From: Amanita rubescens
Lineage: Eukaryota; Basidiomycota; Agaricomycetes; Agaricales; Amanitaceae
Assembly (NCBI GenBank): GCA_015039365.1
Contig: WION01000001.1
Location: 558,001 to 622,000, forward strand
Length of the DNA: 64,000 nt
Direction of reading: 5' to 3'
Shown: positions 1 through 11,183 of the stretch, piece after piece
Position numbering within the stretch: the first letter of the stretch is position 1
Layout: each line of letters begins with the position of its first letter
Notes under the pieces: model-generated
Databases searched by the model: none
Told to the model about the DNA's origin: nothing
What the model saw: the letters and a program-made list of their open reading frames with translations, nothing else
Program-made: the position numbers and the translations under genes

Positions 1-1972
1 GGGGGGGGGGGGACAGATTGTCCAATCCCGACGCTACCACTGGCAAGCTCGTTCTTTTGTCTCCTACTCTTCTCCCCACACCCATGTCTTTTCGACCAAC
101 TTTTCATTCACTATTATGCTCCTCATAGGTGGCTTCACGTACCATTTCTTCGGTCCTCTCCAAAACCAACATTGAAAAACTTCTCATTATGCGCGTGCTA
201 GCTATGAGAGGGGACGATGGCGTCCGCCGTTCCACTGACTCCAACACCCAGCAGCAGCATGATCTACGCCACTTCCAGGACCTTCCGCCTCAGAAACCCT
301 TGCTCCCTTCCCCAAATCTACCTCAATCGTCGCCTCATCTACGATAACACTATCCACCCTCGCCTCTATCCCAACTTGGTCGGGGAACTACCCTCCCACA
401 TTGGATGCGATTCTGTCCCCTAACGCAAACGCCATCCATGCGAGACAGAGCATCCAACCTTTGTCTCACACTTTGAGAAACGGGTTGCCGAAAGAGAGCA
501 GGGACGCGATTGTGGCGGGGATTTTACCCGGGTAGACCTCTTGGGGCGTTGGTTGGGCGTGTTGTGGATTTTGTGGGTGGCCGGGTTCCTATGTTCTTTT
601 TGTAGCGCTGACGAGTTTGACAGATCGGCGAGATTGGCAATAAACGATGCGGCTCCTCCACGTCCCGCATACATCTTGGATTTTTGTCGGTATTTTAATC
701 CGGAACAGGTGAAGATGGCCCCTAATCGAGGCTGAGCGGTTCCCGTTCTTTCTCCTCCCTCCTCCAACTATCCAATATAATCCGCGTTCTTTGAATAGTG
801 ACGTTATTGGCAAAAGGAATTGTGCGGTACGCTTCAAAGGGGAATAACGTTAGTGTCTCTTTCAAAGTTTTCAAAAGTTTCAAGTCGGCTTATCCATCTT
901 ACGCATATATATAGGACGCGTGGGCCATCGAGCCTTTGTACCACCTAGTAACGAGGTAACGTACCTAACCACTTTGCACCCTCTATTCGTACTCGTAAGC
1001 TCTTCTTGGCCTTTCTTCTCCTCATTGTCCTCACGCATCCAGTCTTGCGTCGCAACGCGCCACTTCACCGTCGCCCTCCCCGTTCTCCAAGTCCCCATCA
1101 TCAACCTCGTTCCATTGGTTGATATTGATAGTTTGCGCTCGAATGTCGACGTTCAGGTGACGTTATTCAAGTCTTCTGCTACGCTCTGAGCTAGTGATGC
1201 GCTCATATCTCCATTCACCTCACTTGATCTCCCTACGAACGGACTGCACGCTAACGTTTTTTTCTCTGTTCGCGCATTTACCTAGCAACGCCGCAGCGCC
1301 CACGCTATGCTTTACCCTGATTCGGGCAGGTACCACCACCTTGTTCACTCCTGTCTAGTGGTTCTGTTCCAATTAAGAGATTAGGGTTTTCGTTTCACAT
1401 GGCTGTAATGTTATGGGGTTTCTTTTCGTTCTTGTCCATTCCTGGGCTTCACCCTATGGCACGATTTGCACCAGGCGTAAGGGGAGAAATGCGAACGCAC
1501 TCATCAATCAAGTCACCAAGTCAAAACGCCTCCTATACGCCGTATTTTTCCACGCTTCCGACACGCTACCTTCTTATGCTAATCTAAATGTTAACCCATT
1601 CTACGAACGGTCTGACATTTGCGCCGTGTCTGATCGTGACTCTTCCATCTGTCTAAGCTAATCACTCCCACCTTTTGCAAAATAAAGATTACCACCGAAC
1701 TCAATGACGCTGTTATGGCCGGAGCTTTTCACGGTGAGTTTTCTTATACTCACCATGTTGCCTGTGTTAATCGATCGCGGTGAATAGTGCCGGTTCTGCT
1801 TTGGTCTGGGCAAAGTTAAGTTTAAAGCCTATTGCTCATCAGACCCATTCTTGTCAAGTCATCCAACCTGACCTTGTCATTGCGTTCATGGTGAATACAC
1901 GTTATTGGTACAGAAGGTTAAGAAAATGATCACTGGCATTCATTCGATTTCATCCTCCGCTAATGCAAGTTA
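1..1972. other. Left edge, no gene assigned
   Basis: The window opens with a run of 12 G residues, which may be an assembly or homopolymer edge. Between about 258 and 533 (+) one frame stays open for roughly 90 codons and ends in a TAG, but it has no ATG and I recognise no domain. It could be an exon of a gene that starts outside or is broken. The rest, about 560-1700, holds only short overlapping ORFs. The last 250 bases before 1973 resemble 4200-4332 and belong to the O-methyltransferase duplication unit. Confidence 0.5.
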
Positions 1973-3854
1973 TCAAATAGGAACGGCTTCGATGGCGGAG
2001 TGAAGAGAGACGACGCCAGGTTGCCGACGCACTGCCGTGATTTTCCATCCAGCACTCCCGCAAAGCTGACCGATTTGTTTGATCGTCCGTTCTTGTCCGT
2101 TTACCATAGTCAGCATCTATGGTGTTGATATCCTGATTAGCCCGCTCAGGGGGACGCCGGGAAAAGACGTACGCAGATGTCAAGAGTATAGGCAAAATCG
2201 TTCACGGTGCCCCAATTGGCAAGTAGAGGGTTTGGTGCTTTGACAGACACAGCGCCGCTAACGCCACCAGTGTCTTCTTCCGTTTCATGGCATGCATAGG
2301 GCAAGATAATATCAACGACCAAAAGTTTTGTACTGGGAGTGGCTGCGTCTCTCAGGTGTTTCAGAATCTTCAAGGCATATTTGTCCGACCAGTCATGCAG
2401 CACACTCTTTACGAAAAATATAGAAGCGCAGTTCTGAGGCTGAGGAGCAAAGAAATCGTGCACTATGCCTCGCATTAGATGATAATAAACATGATTACCA
2501 CACGATAATTACCTTGGAGCTGGACTCGACCAGACGACAGTGCATCAGGCAATTCTTTTTTCCAAAACTATAAGAGGTGAGTCACCGATGGGCCATTTGA
2601 GATGGTAAAACAACACACCTCAACACCAGCATCGACAACAGGCTGGCGATCTTGAATGACGAACTTCAAATGAGGGAACTCCTTGGCGAGGGACAGAGAT
2701 GCGGCTCCAACGCCACCACCGACATCGATTACCAGCGCATGGGCGGGGAGCGATTTCCAGTCGTACCCTATTTTGCTGTAAGCCCTTGCATGTACAAACC
2801 CATTACGAAGAAAAGTCACCGGCTATGAACGACAAGGGGCTAGCGAACATTTGAGTGCCCCGCATACCAATGTCGAACCTGCGCTGTTTGTAAGCATTCT
2901 CAGGTTGTCCAATATAATCCCAATATGTCCTCCCATTGCCGACTGCAGTAGAGAATCCACATTCTGTAGCTTCACCAGATTTGGCGGTCTTTGGGTCTCC
3001 AGCTGTCTCCCAGAGATATGCAGAAGCTTTAAAGGCATCGTCGAGTCTTAGGTTAGACAATAAGCTATTCAAGCCAACTTCCGGAAACGTGAACCTACCG
3101 ATGGGCTGTCAAGGCAGGGAGTCCAAGTGTATTGTCGTGTTTGTGATATGGACTTTAAGCGGTATCAGAACAACTTGTTCGAATTGACCATGATACATAC
3201 TCCGCAATAATTTCGGCGCTCGGTTTCAGAGTGTCGAGGAGGCTGGAAACTCGGTTGTTCGTGAAGACGTCTGGCTTCACTTCGCGATAAATATGGTGTG
3301 TGGCCATCATTCTCAGGCACCGTGCTGACGGAGATATCCTACTTAGACAGTTGCGTACTGGCAGAGAACGATCACCTACCAAGCTTCTGTGCATCCAATC
3401 CATTTTTAGCAGCGACATCGTCGACGTGCAATCCCTATATGACGAATAAAGCGAGTGGTACAATGACAGTATCGTCGAATACCAACTTCCGGACCTGCCT
3501 CGCGCAGGATCTCTGTTACGCTCCCCTCTAGGCACATGCGGATGGCAGCTGATCTCCAATGCTTGACTACTGGTCAGTAATTTCAACGATGCGTAAGCCA
3601 ATGGGACTTACTCCACCAACGGCGTGGTTAAGAATGGCATGAGGTGGCGATAGGATAGCTCCTAGATGTGATGCAGCGGCGATGGTGACAGCCGCGGCCT
3701 CCGCTGTGACTGGATTAACCCAAAACGCTCTGTGAGCGGGGTCAAAGGGCTCATCGAGGCTTGGAATCTCCATCTTAGTCTCGATGCATGCTTGCTCGAG
3801 GGTATCGACGGATGTTGTGATGAGATCAAGTAACTGGCGTATCTGCTGGAACAT
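1973..3854 (-). CDS. COMT-type O-methyltransferase, copy 1
   Basis: Predicted SAM-dependent O-methyltransferase of the plant COMT / fungal family-2 type, which methylates hydroxyl groups of small, often aromatic, metabolites. Nine exons join without a frameshift: 3854-3612, 3561-3487, 3434-3380, 3324-3201, 3064-2807, 2775-2619, 2567-2513, 2468-2173 and 2116-1973. They total 1407 nt (468 residues), a little longer than plant COMTs. The N-terminal half is helical and contains FQQIRQLLDLI. The SAM-binding glycine motif reads VIDVGGGVGAASLSLAKEF, followed by an acidic residue in FVIQDRQ. The catalytic-region motif SVLHDWSDKYALKIL carries the conserved His-Asp, and ANWGTVNDF lies near the C-terminus, which ends EAVPI. 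The ATG at 3854 was chosen because it matches the start region of copy 2; the frame upstream offers only GTG. It is a tandem duplicate of the next gene. The substrate cannot be told from sequence. Confidence 0.85.
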
Positions 3855-4332
3855 GTTCGTCAATGGCACAAATCTTGGACATCGAAGGCGAGCGCTGGAC
3901 CTTTAATAAGTGATCTACTTTAGCCCCAAGGAGTTGTGGGATTGTCACAATCCCGATGTCGCCAAGGATTTCGTGCTGATATTAAGTCGATTCTTGTGAG
4001 AAAACAATGCCCTAGATTGAGATACATCATTTGCGTCCGGTCTTCTAATCGATGTATGTGGCTTACTTAGTTCACATGCGGGGCCTGGGCAGTCGCATCT
4101 TGTAGTAGAAATGTATTCTCTGATATCTCCAAGTATATCCCCTGCGGTATTCACACTTCTGACCGCCAGTCCGAAAAAAATATAAGGTTTGAGCGCGTCA
4201 CTTGCCAAGAACTATTTGGTGCCAAATCTTCAGTCCGAGCTCGTCATTGCCTTCACGGTAAACGAATAGTATTGGTACAGAATAATAAGAACATGCGCAT
4301 TCATTTGATTTCATCTTTTGCTAACGCTCCAA

Positions 4333-6223
4333 TCAAATAGGAACAGCTTCAATGGACGAGAGAAGCGAAACATCGACGGCAGGTTGCCGATGCACCGCCG
4401 TGATCTTCCATCCAGCACTCTTGAAAAGCTGATCGAATTGTCGGATCGTCCGCTCTTGTCCATTGTACATGATCAGCATCTATCACGATGGTATTGTTAT
4501 TATTGACACTCTTAGAGGGTCATTGGAAAAGAACGTACAGCGGCATCGAGAGTGTAGGAAATATAGTTCAGAGCACCCCAATTGGCAAGTAGAGGGCTTG
4601 GCGCTTTTACAGGCACGGCGCCACTAATACCATCAACGCTATCTTCTGTTTCGTGACACGCGTAGGGCAAGATGGCTTCAAGAACAACAAGTTTTGTGCT
4701 AGGAGTGGCCGCATCCCTCAGTTGCTTCAGAATTTTCGAGCTGTATTGGTTCGACCAGTCGTGCAACACGTTCTTTACGAAAAAGATTGAGGCATCCGTC
4801 CGTGGTTGGGGGGCAAGGAAATCGTGCGCTGTGTTTTCGCGTTAGATGATAACAACATAATATTGCACGACGTTACCTTGGAACTGAACCCGACCGGACG
4901 ACAGTGCATCAGGCAACTCTTTCTTCCAAACCTATGACAAGTTAAGTCATCCTGATCTATTTGAGATGATAAACGCACCTCAACACCAGCTTCAACAACG
5001 GGCTGGCGATCTTGAATGACAAACTTTAGCTGAGGGAACTCTTTGGCGAGGGACAGAGATGCGGTTCCGACGCCACCACCGACATCGACTACCAACGTGT
5101 TGGCGGGAAGCGATTTCCAATCGTACCCTGTTTCCTGTAAGCCTTTGCATTGCATGTACGAAATGATTATAAATGTTACCAGTCGTGATTGATGCGGCGG
5201 TAATGAGTGCTTGAGTGCCCCGCATACCAATGTCAAACCTACGTTGGTTGAAAGCGTTTTCTGGCCGTCCAGCCCAATTCCAAAACGCCTCTCCGTTGCC
5301 GACTGCCCTTGAGAATGAACTTTCTGTAGGTTCACCAGATTTGGCAGTCTTGGGGTCCGTGGCGGTCTCCCAGAGATATGCAGCAGATTTAAAGTGTTCA
5401 TCAAGGCTTAGATTAACTAATGAGCCAGTTACGTAACTTCTTAAACGAGTCGACCTACAGATGGCCATACATGGCAGAGATTCCGAATGTGTTGTCGTAT
5501 TTGTGAAGTGGGCTTTAAGTGTCATGGGATTCAGAACGATCTGCTTAGAACCGCAAGAGGGTAACATACTCTGCAATAATTTCGGCACTTGGTTTCAGGG
5601 TATCGAGCACGCATGAAACTCGGTTGTTTGTGAAAACATCCGGCTTCAACTCGCGATAAATATGATGTGTAGCCGCTATCCTTAGGCACCGCCCTGCGAG
5701 ATAAGTATCAGTTGTGAAACTATGTAGCGATGGAAATAACTCCTACCAAGCTGCTGGGCATCCAAACCATTCTTAGCAGCGATATCGTCGACGTGCAGTC
5801 CCTGTCAAATAGATTTAGTGCGGAATCCAATGATCTCATCAAATACTAACTTCTGGACCTGCCTCGCGGAGGATTTCCGTTACGCTCCCTTCTAGGCACA
5901 TGCGGATGGCGGCCGATTTCCAAAACTTGATTTCTTTGAGCAATTTCTCTGATAGATACGCTAATGAGACTTACTCCACCGAGGGATTGGTGCATCACGA
6001 CGTGGGGCGCTGTCGCGATGGCACTAAGATGAGTCGAAGCGGCACCGATGACAGCCATAGCTCCTGCTGTTGCGGGATTGGCCCAGAATGCCATCTGAGC
6101 GGGGTGGAAAGGCTCATCCAGGCTTGGAATCTCCATTCCGCTTCCAGTGCATGCTTTCTCGAGAGTATCGACGGATTTTGTGATGAGATCGAGTAGTTGA
6201 CGAACCTGCTGGAACGTGCTCAT
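4333..6223 (-). CDS. COMT-type O-methyltransferase, copy 2
   Basis: Second member of the tandem pair, on the same strand as copy 1. Nine exons (6223-5975, 5925-5851, 5801-5747, 5693-5570, 5436-5160, 5134-4979, 4931-4877, 4828-4539, 4479-4333) sum to 1428 nt, or 475 residues, with every junction in frame. SAM motif I is VVDVGGGVGTASLSLAKEF, followed by FVIQDRQPVVEAG. The active-site region reads NVLHDWSNQYSSKIL and the end is EAVPI. Exon boundaries match copy 1 almost one for one, and exons 2, 3, 4 and 7 have identical lengths in the two genes. The clearest structural differences are the acceptor of exon 5 and a few residues at the N-terminus. Start ATG 6223 gives MSTFQQVRQLL. The role is inferred from the family; it probably acts on a secondary metabolite. 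Confidence 0.86.
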
Positions 6224-7068
6224 GATGGTATTAGACTTAGGCAGCCAGGGTGAGAATGAAACGTTTTGAATGGGCGGTGATCTAATCTCCCGCCAAAAGG
6301 AGTTGTGGAGTCATGATCTTGATATCGCAGTTCTACGCATATGAACAACAGCGGCAGCGGCAGCGCCACAGTCATGATGTGGTCGTTAATTAGAAGTGAT
6401 TGGCTTCAACGAAATATGACGACTGAGTGTAGCGGCGCGACAAGCGAAACCAGCCATCATTTTCATTTTTCGATATACACGGCTCCGTAAAGCACGATAT
6501 CTGCATCAGGCATCAGCATCATTGCGCCCAAGGCTTCGATGTGCGAAATCCGGTCCGCTTCTCCGCTTGATGATCCATTATCGGGTTGTGAAGACGCGTG
6601 CGGCGTGAATGTCGCTCAGTAACTGTGCGACGGTCCAGCATTTATTTATGCTGTTCCTTGCTGCTCTCGTGTCTCTGTTCAGTTCCAATCATCTTTCTGT
6701 GCCGAATGGAAAAAAAAGAGGGGGGTTCACCTCAGGTTTGCCTGGCACGGAATCTCTTTAATCTATAAATATGAGTCTAGACACAAACGAAAAGCTGCGG
6801 GTCCACTGAGCCATGTGATATTCAATAAACGTTCCCATTGATGCACTTACTCTGGCATTCAGGCTGTGAGCTGAAGACTTTAGAAGCATGGCTCTGATAA
6901 GCTGGCACGGGTTTCAATAAACTTCGTGACCAAGTTGAGTTGCCGGCCAAGCTGAAAAGATGGATCCTGATGGATTTGGCGGATGGATAGAGCATCTAGC
7001 AGTTGCCCATAGTGCGAGTGTGATGTGACGCGTGACTGAAATTCTTGCAGAAAATAACGGCGCCTGCA
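6224..7068. other. Intergenic region, divergent promoters
   Basis: This stretch separates the 5' ends of the minus-strand O-methyltransferase and the plus-strand NOP53. It holds short low-complexity tracts (GGCAGC repeats near 6352, an A/G run near 6712) and a TATA-like AATCTATAAATATG near 6760. I see no coding region. Confidence 0.5.
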
Positions 7069-8656
7069 ATGGCCGCGAAGAAGAACGCACAGACAAGCAG
7101 GAAGGGGAAGAAGGCATGGAGGAAGAACGTCGACATTACAGATGTAGAAGAAGCACTGGAAGGAATGAGAGCGGAAGAGAGGGTGATCGGGTGAGCATTC
7201 CAGTCCTTTTTAACATCGGATTTCCTCATTGATGAGTAGTCTATATTTCTAGGACAACGCTACAAAAGACTCAGGATATAGATCTTTTTCAAGTTGACGT
7301 CAAGGGGGATGACCGGAGTACGCTTGTTGTTCCTTCTTTTGCTGACAAGATATTAATGGTTATACAGTACGGAGTACACTACCTCGACGGTCGAGCATAC
7401 AGCTTACCTCTCTGAAAATACTATCACAACGCTCAGCTGTTCCAGCCGTGGCGTCTAGAATAAGCGGCGAAAAGCGCAAGTCTAGACTTACACCAGCGGA
7501 AAAGGATAGGCTCCTTCGCATGGCAAAGCGACCTAGAAAGGGGCCGTTCAATAGTATTTTGGATCCATCAGAATACAAGTCCGGCATGTCTGTCGTGGAA
7601 CTCAGCCAGGCGGTCAAAGCCAGCGGAAGATATGATCCTTGGCAATCAGAAGAGGAAGTAGTTTTGCCTGATGGATTAGAAACGGTTCAAAAGAAGAAAA
7701 TTAAGGTGAGACAGCATCGAAACCAGCATGTATGCACGTGAAATGATTAACATTGATGATAGGTACCCAAGTTGCCTCATCCAAAACACGTCATCAATGC
7801 ACCTGCCGTTGCCGAACCTCATCAGGGAACATCATACAACCCCTCCATTGAAGCGTATCAGGAATTACTACTGCAAGCGCATGAAAAAGAGGAGAAGCGA
7901 GTCTTCTCAGCCGAGAGATTTTCTAATATCAAGGAGAGGATTAGCAAGTTGGAACAGGTTGACGAGGACGAGAATGTACCTCCTGGGATGAAGTTGGATA
8001 CTATAATGGCCGAGGACGAAGAAGCGAAGGGTGAAGAAGATACTCTGCTTCCTCAGAAAAAAGTGCCTGAACGTAAGACCAGGCAGCAGCGCCAAAAGGC
8101 TGCAAAACACCTAGCAGAGGTATGAACTTATGCGCATGAAAGGCCGGTTCTGACGTTGGCCCTCAGCAACGGGCATTAACTGCAAAGGTCGCTAAAAGGA
8201 GAATGCTGGCTTCTGTCACAGAAGCCAAAGCTCTAAGGCACAAGATGCTGAAGACAAAGAAAGCACGGGAGGAGGAGAGAGCTCAGAGGCGCTTGGCGAT
8301 GAAAGACCGGATAAGACGGCGAGGGCTCGCCGGTCAGAAGCTTGGCAAATATACCGTGCCAGAAGGAGATGTTGAAGTCCAATTAGGAGAAGATCTAAGT
8401 GAAAGTTTCAGAGGAATAAAGGTACGTCAGAGTCTTTCTTTTATTATCTATCTAATCAGTGTAGCCTGAGGGTAATCTATTCCACGATCGGTTCCTGAGC
8501 CTTCAGCAGCGTGCTCTCGTTGAACCTCGCGTTCCCATCATGTACGCGTCATTTGCATTTCCAGTCTATTGTGTTCTTACCTCTCGTTATAGACCAAGGA
8601 AACGACGGGTTAGGGTAGTAGAGTACGAAAAACACGCGTGGAAGCGGTTTGAATAA
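7069..8656 (+). CDS. NOP53: Ribosome biogenesis protein Nop53 (GLTSCR2/PICT1)
   Basis: Nucleolar factor for late 60S maturation. In yeast it docks the Mtr4 helicase and exosome to trim the 3' end of 5.8S precursor rRNA. Seven exons (7069-7190, 7253-7317, 7368-7705, 7763-8119, 8167-8421, 8465-8541, 8593-8656) total 1278 nt, or 425 residues. The N-terminus has the family signature SRKGKKAWRKN. LFQVD at about residues 52-56 matches the arch-interaction motif that binds Mtr4. ILSQRSAVPAV, the basic block around residue 130, and the charged helical C-terminal half ending EYEKHAWKRF all fit the family. The start could lie a few codons upstream, since an acceptor-like TTGCAG precedes ITAPA in the same frame. 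CSN1 follows 63 bp downstream on the same strand. Confidence 0.92.
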
Positions 8657-8719
8657 CGCGGATAAGTTAGCACATGTGTCTTATGTAGTACAGCGTTACG
8701 TACACAAGTGATACCGCAC

Positions 8720-10645
8720 ATGGAACAGGATCCTCAAGACGATATTGTTGCTTCAGGCAGTATCGCTCAACAGTCATCCTCGACGCCCAAAAAGCCGCTC
8801 GTTGTCCATATAGACGAATCCCATCCGTTTGATTTAGAGAGCTACATATCCAATTATTCAGGTTTCACCTTACCTCTTGTCCTCTTGTTGACTTCCTCAC
8901 AGTTCCTTTCATCTAGGTCGAACCTCCGTCGATAGGCTAACCCACATCGTCCAAGTATGCCCGACGATCGCACCAGAGGCGTACCAGCTCGCCTTGCAAC
9001 ACATCCGAAGGTTAAGAGACCCCCTGCTCTACGTCGCGTTGACAGGCGCATACGATCAAATGGTCATCAACTCTGGAGCGCAACTGCCCCGCCCAACTGC
9101 TATCTGTAAGATAGACGATAGATGGATAGATGAAGTAGGCGCGAAGAATCAGGCGGAAAGGACGAAACTGGAGGTCGAGTTGAAGACTTATACGAATAAT
9201 ATGATTAAGGAGAGTATACGGGTACGTGTTTCCTTTTGCTCAAGTACCTCAGGATACTATGAATACCTACGCAGATGGCACATCGCGATCTCGGCAACTT
9301 TTATCGAGTCACTGGGGATCATGCCACTGCTGTCAAACATTTCGCGAAATCTCGGGAATTCTGCACGACAAGCCAGCATATCCTAGACATGTGTCTTGCG
9401 GTCATCGAGGCAAGTTTATTCACCTGGCTATCGTGCACTAGAGCTCTGATACTCGTATGTATGCTATCATAGCTCATGATTGAACACCGCAACTACGCAA
9501 ACTTGACAACGTACATCTTCAAAGCGGAAGCTGCCCTAGAAGCAACAATGGCCTCGAACAGTGTGCCTGGGACTGCGGGTAGCGTGCAGACTGCGACGCA
9601 GAACACAGCTGCGGCTGCGAAGAAGCGAGAAAAGGAGCAGATTCAGACGAAACTTGATCTTGCTAGTGCATTTTCGCATCTTGGCCAGGGAAATTATGAG
9701 AAAGTGGCTTCTTACATGTTCCGCCTTGGTCCACCAAAGGATCTTGGGGACTGGGCCGGTAAAGTGAGCCCGCCAATCCACCATTTGGCCAAATTACAAT
9801 ACTGATTCTGATTCAATGACCCTTGTAGCTTATTACGCCTGGGGATATCGCAATTTACGGCACGTTGTGCGCGCTCGCCGGCATGTCTCGCGGTTCGCTC
9901 AAGACCCAATTGGAGGCCAGCAAGCACTTTGGCGATTACCTCGAACAAGAACCCTACGTCCGTGAACTATTAAATGCATATATGGGCAGCAACTTTAAGA
10001 CCGTACTCGAGTTGCTGATGCGTTACTCGGTAAGGAATTCGTTATTCGTCGTTAGAAGGAACGATAGTTGACCATGCACCCCCAAACCAGGCAAGGCATT
10101 ACCTCGACATGCACCTCTCGTGTCACGTGCAACAACTCACGAATATGATACGCAGCTGGGCGATTGTACTGTACTTCCAGCCATTCAAATCAATCCGACT
10201 TGATAGAATGGCGTCTGCATTTGGTTGGACTGTTGAGGAAGTAGAGCAGAACGTCGTATCCCTCATTCAGTCGGGTCGAATCGAAGGGAGAGTAGACAGC
10301 CAAAACAAGGTACGCAATACCACTGTCGTCCAATACGCGCTTAATGCTAACTGGCAATTCAAGGTTCTGCACGCGAAACAGACAGACTTCCGCGCAGAAT
10401 TATTTGGACGGGCTATCAAGGCAGGAAAAGACATTCAGCTTACGAACAGAAAGCTTCTCTTGCGTATGAGATTGTAAGATGACCGGATCTCCTCTCGACA
10501 TCCATCTAAGTTTACTCTTAGGCAACAAGCGGACCTTATTGTTAAACCGCCAAAATCGCAGCATCATTATTCACAACAGCAGCACCCGTCTCAGTGGCCC
10601 CCGTATGCCTCTCACGGGATTGCGGAGTATAGGCCAGGCGATTAG
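8720..10645 (+). CDS. CSN1: COP9 signalosome subunit 1 (GPS1)
   Basis: PCI-domain subunit of the COP9 signalosome, which removes Nedd8 from cullin ubiquitin ligases. Eight exons (8720-8861, 8917-9221, 9275-9409, 9473-9763, 9829-10029, 10091-10309, 10364-10473, 10522-10645) sum to 1527 nt, or 508 residues. The Rpn7-like N-terminal repeat region includes [19 protein letters not shown]. The PCI/winged-helix part holds the block [17 protein letters not shown] followed by [17 protein letters not shown], and the tail is rich in Gln, His and Pro. The first ATG in frame (8720) was taken. Intron 3 (9410-9472) starts with GCAAGT rather than GT, a GC-AG intron; it is needed to keep the frame and restore the repeat region. 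Rpn7 of the proteasome is the nearest alternative, but the length and the PCI motif wording favour Csn1. Confidence 0.92.
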
Positions 10646-10886
10646 TGTCCGTTTTGTCTGGACATCTTTCTCTCGTACTCTTCTATGATAATTGTATCAG
10701 ATTCCAAATCAACAATGTCAAGTAGTATACACACATGCATATGAAAAAAGCCTCATGAAATGTGGCAAAACACCACAATCAGGTATTGATGCAGTCTAAC
10801 ACTAATTGTCTTGACCCCGGAGATGGGGTTTTGAATGAACCATCTTACAATCCCTGAAGTTATGAATTGTGGTTGTAGTCACACAC

Positions 10887-11183
10887 ATCAGCCAACAGGG
10901 GAAATATCTGACAGCATCTGACTCTGCTGGGACACTAGTCGTCTGATTGTTTGGTTGGTCTGATCAATGCTGGAACAATGGTTGTCTGACTGCCTGACCA
11001 TCTGACTATGTCTGACTATGTCTGACTATGTCTGACAAGTGTCTGACAGGTGGTCAGACATAGTCAGACATAGTCAGATGGTCAGGCAGTCAGACAACCA
11101 GCATTCCAGCATTGATCAGACCAACCAGACAATCAGACAACTAGTGTTCCAGCAGAGTCAGATATTTCCCCTGTTGGCTGATG
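10887..11183. repeat. 297-bp inverted repeat (foldback/MITE-like)
   Basis: The left arm starts CATCAGCCAACAGGGGAAAT and the right arm ends with its reverse complement, ATTTCCCCTGTTGGCTGATG. The arms, about 10887-11037 and 11051-11183, stay complementary with a few mismatches and one 10-bp difference near the outer end. They flank a centre of about 13 bp. The inner part is built from CTGACTATGT 10-mers, about three on the left and two on the right. The product would be a long hairpin. No ORF lies inside. It could be a MITE, a foldback element or a recent inverted duplication. Confidence 0.88.

Larger units (their letters stand above)
1700..6300. repeat. Tandem segmental duplication carrying the two O-methyltransferases
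   Basis: Both gene ends and their flanks recur with a period of about 2.36 kb: stop to stop is 2360 nt and start to start 2369 nt. The 3' flank before 1973 (TATTGGTACAGAA, then CATTCAT.TGATTTCATC) recurs before 4333. The 5' flank beyond 3854 (AAGGAGTTGTGG) recurs near 6296. The 480-bp gap between the genes is therefore the 5' flank of copy 1 joined to the 3' flank of copy 2. I see no separate gene in it. Confidence 0.8.

Noticed and set aside
420..767. 115-codon minus-strand ORF at the left edge
   Set aside because: No domain, low-complexity basic composition, and an overlapping plus-strand frame that is equally open.
10990..11080. CTGACTATGT repeats as a CRISPR array
   Set aside because: Units are contiguous 10-mers without spacers, are part of an inverted repeat, and the genome is eukaryotic.
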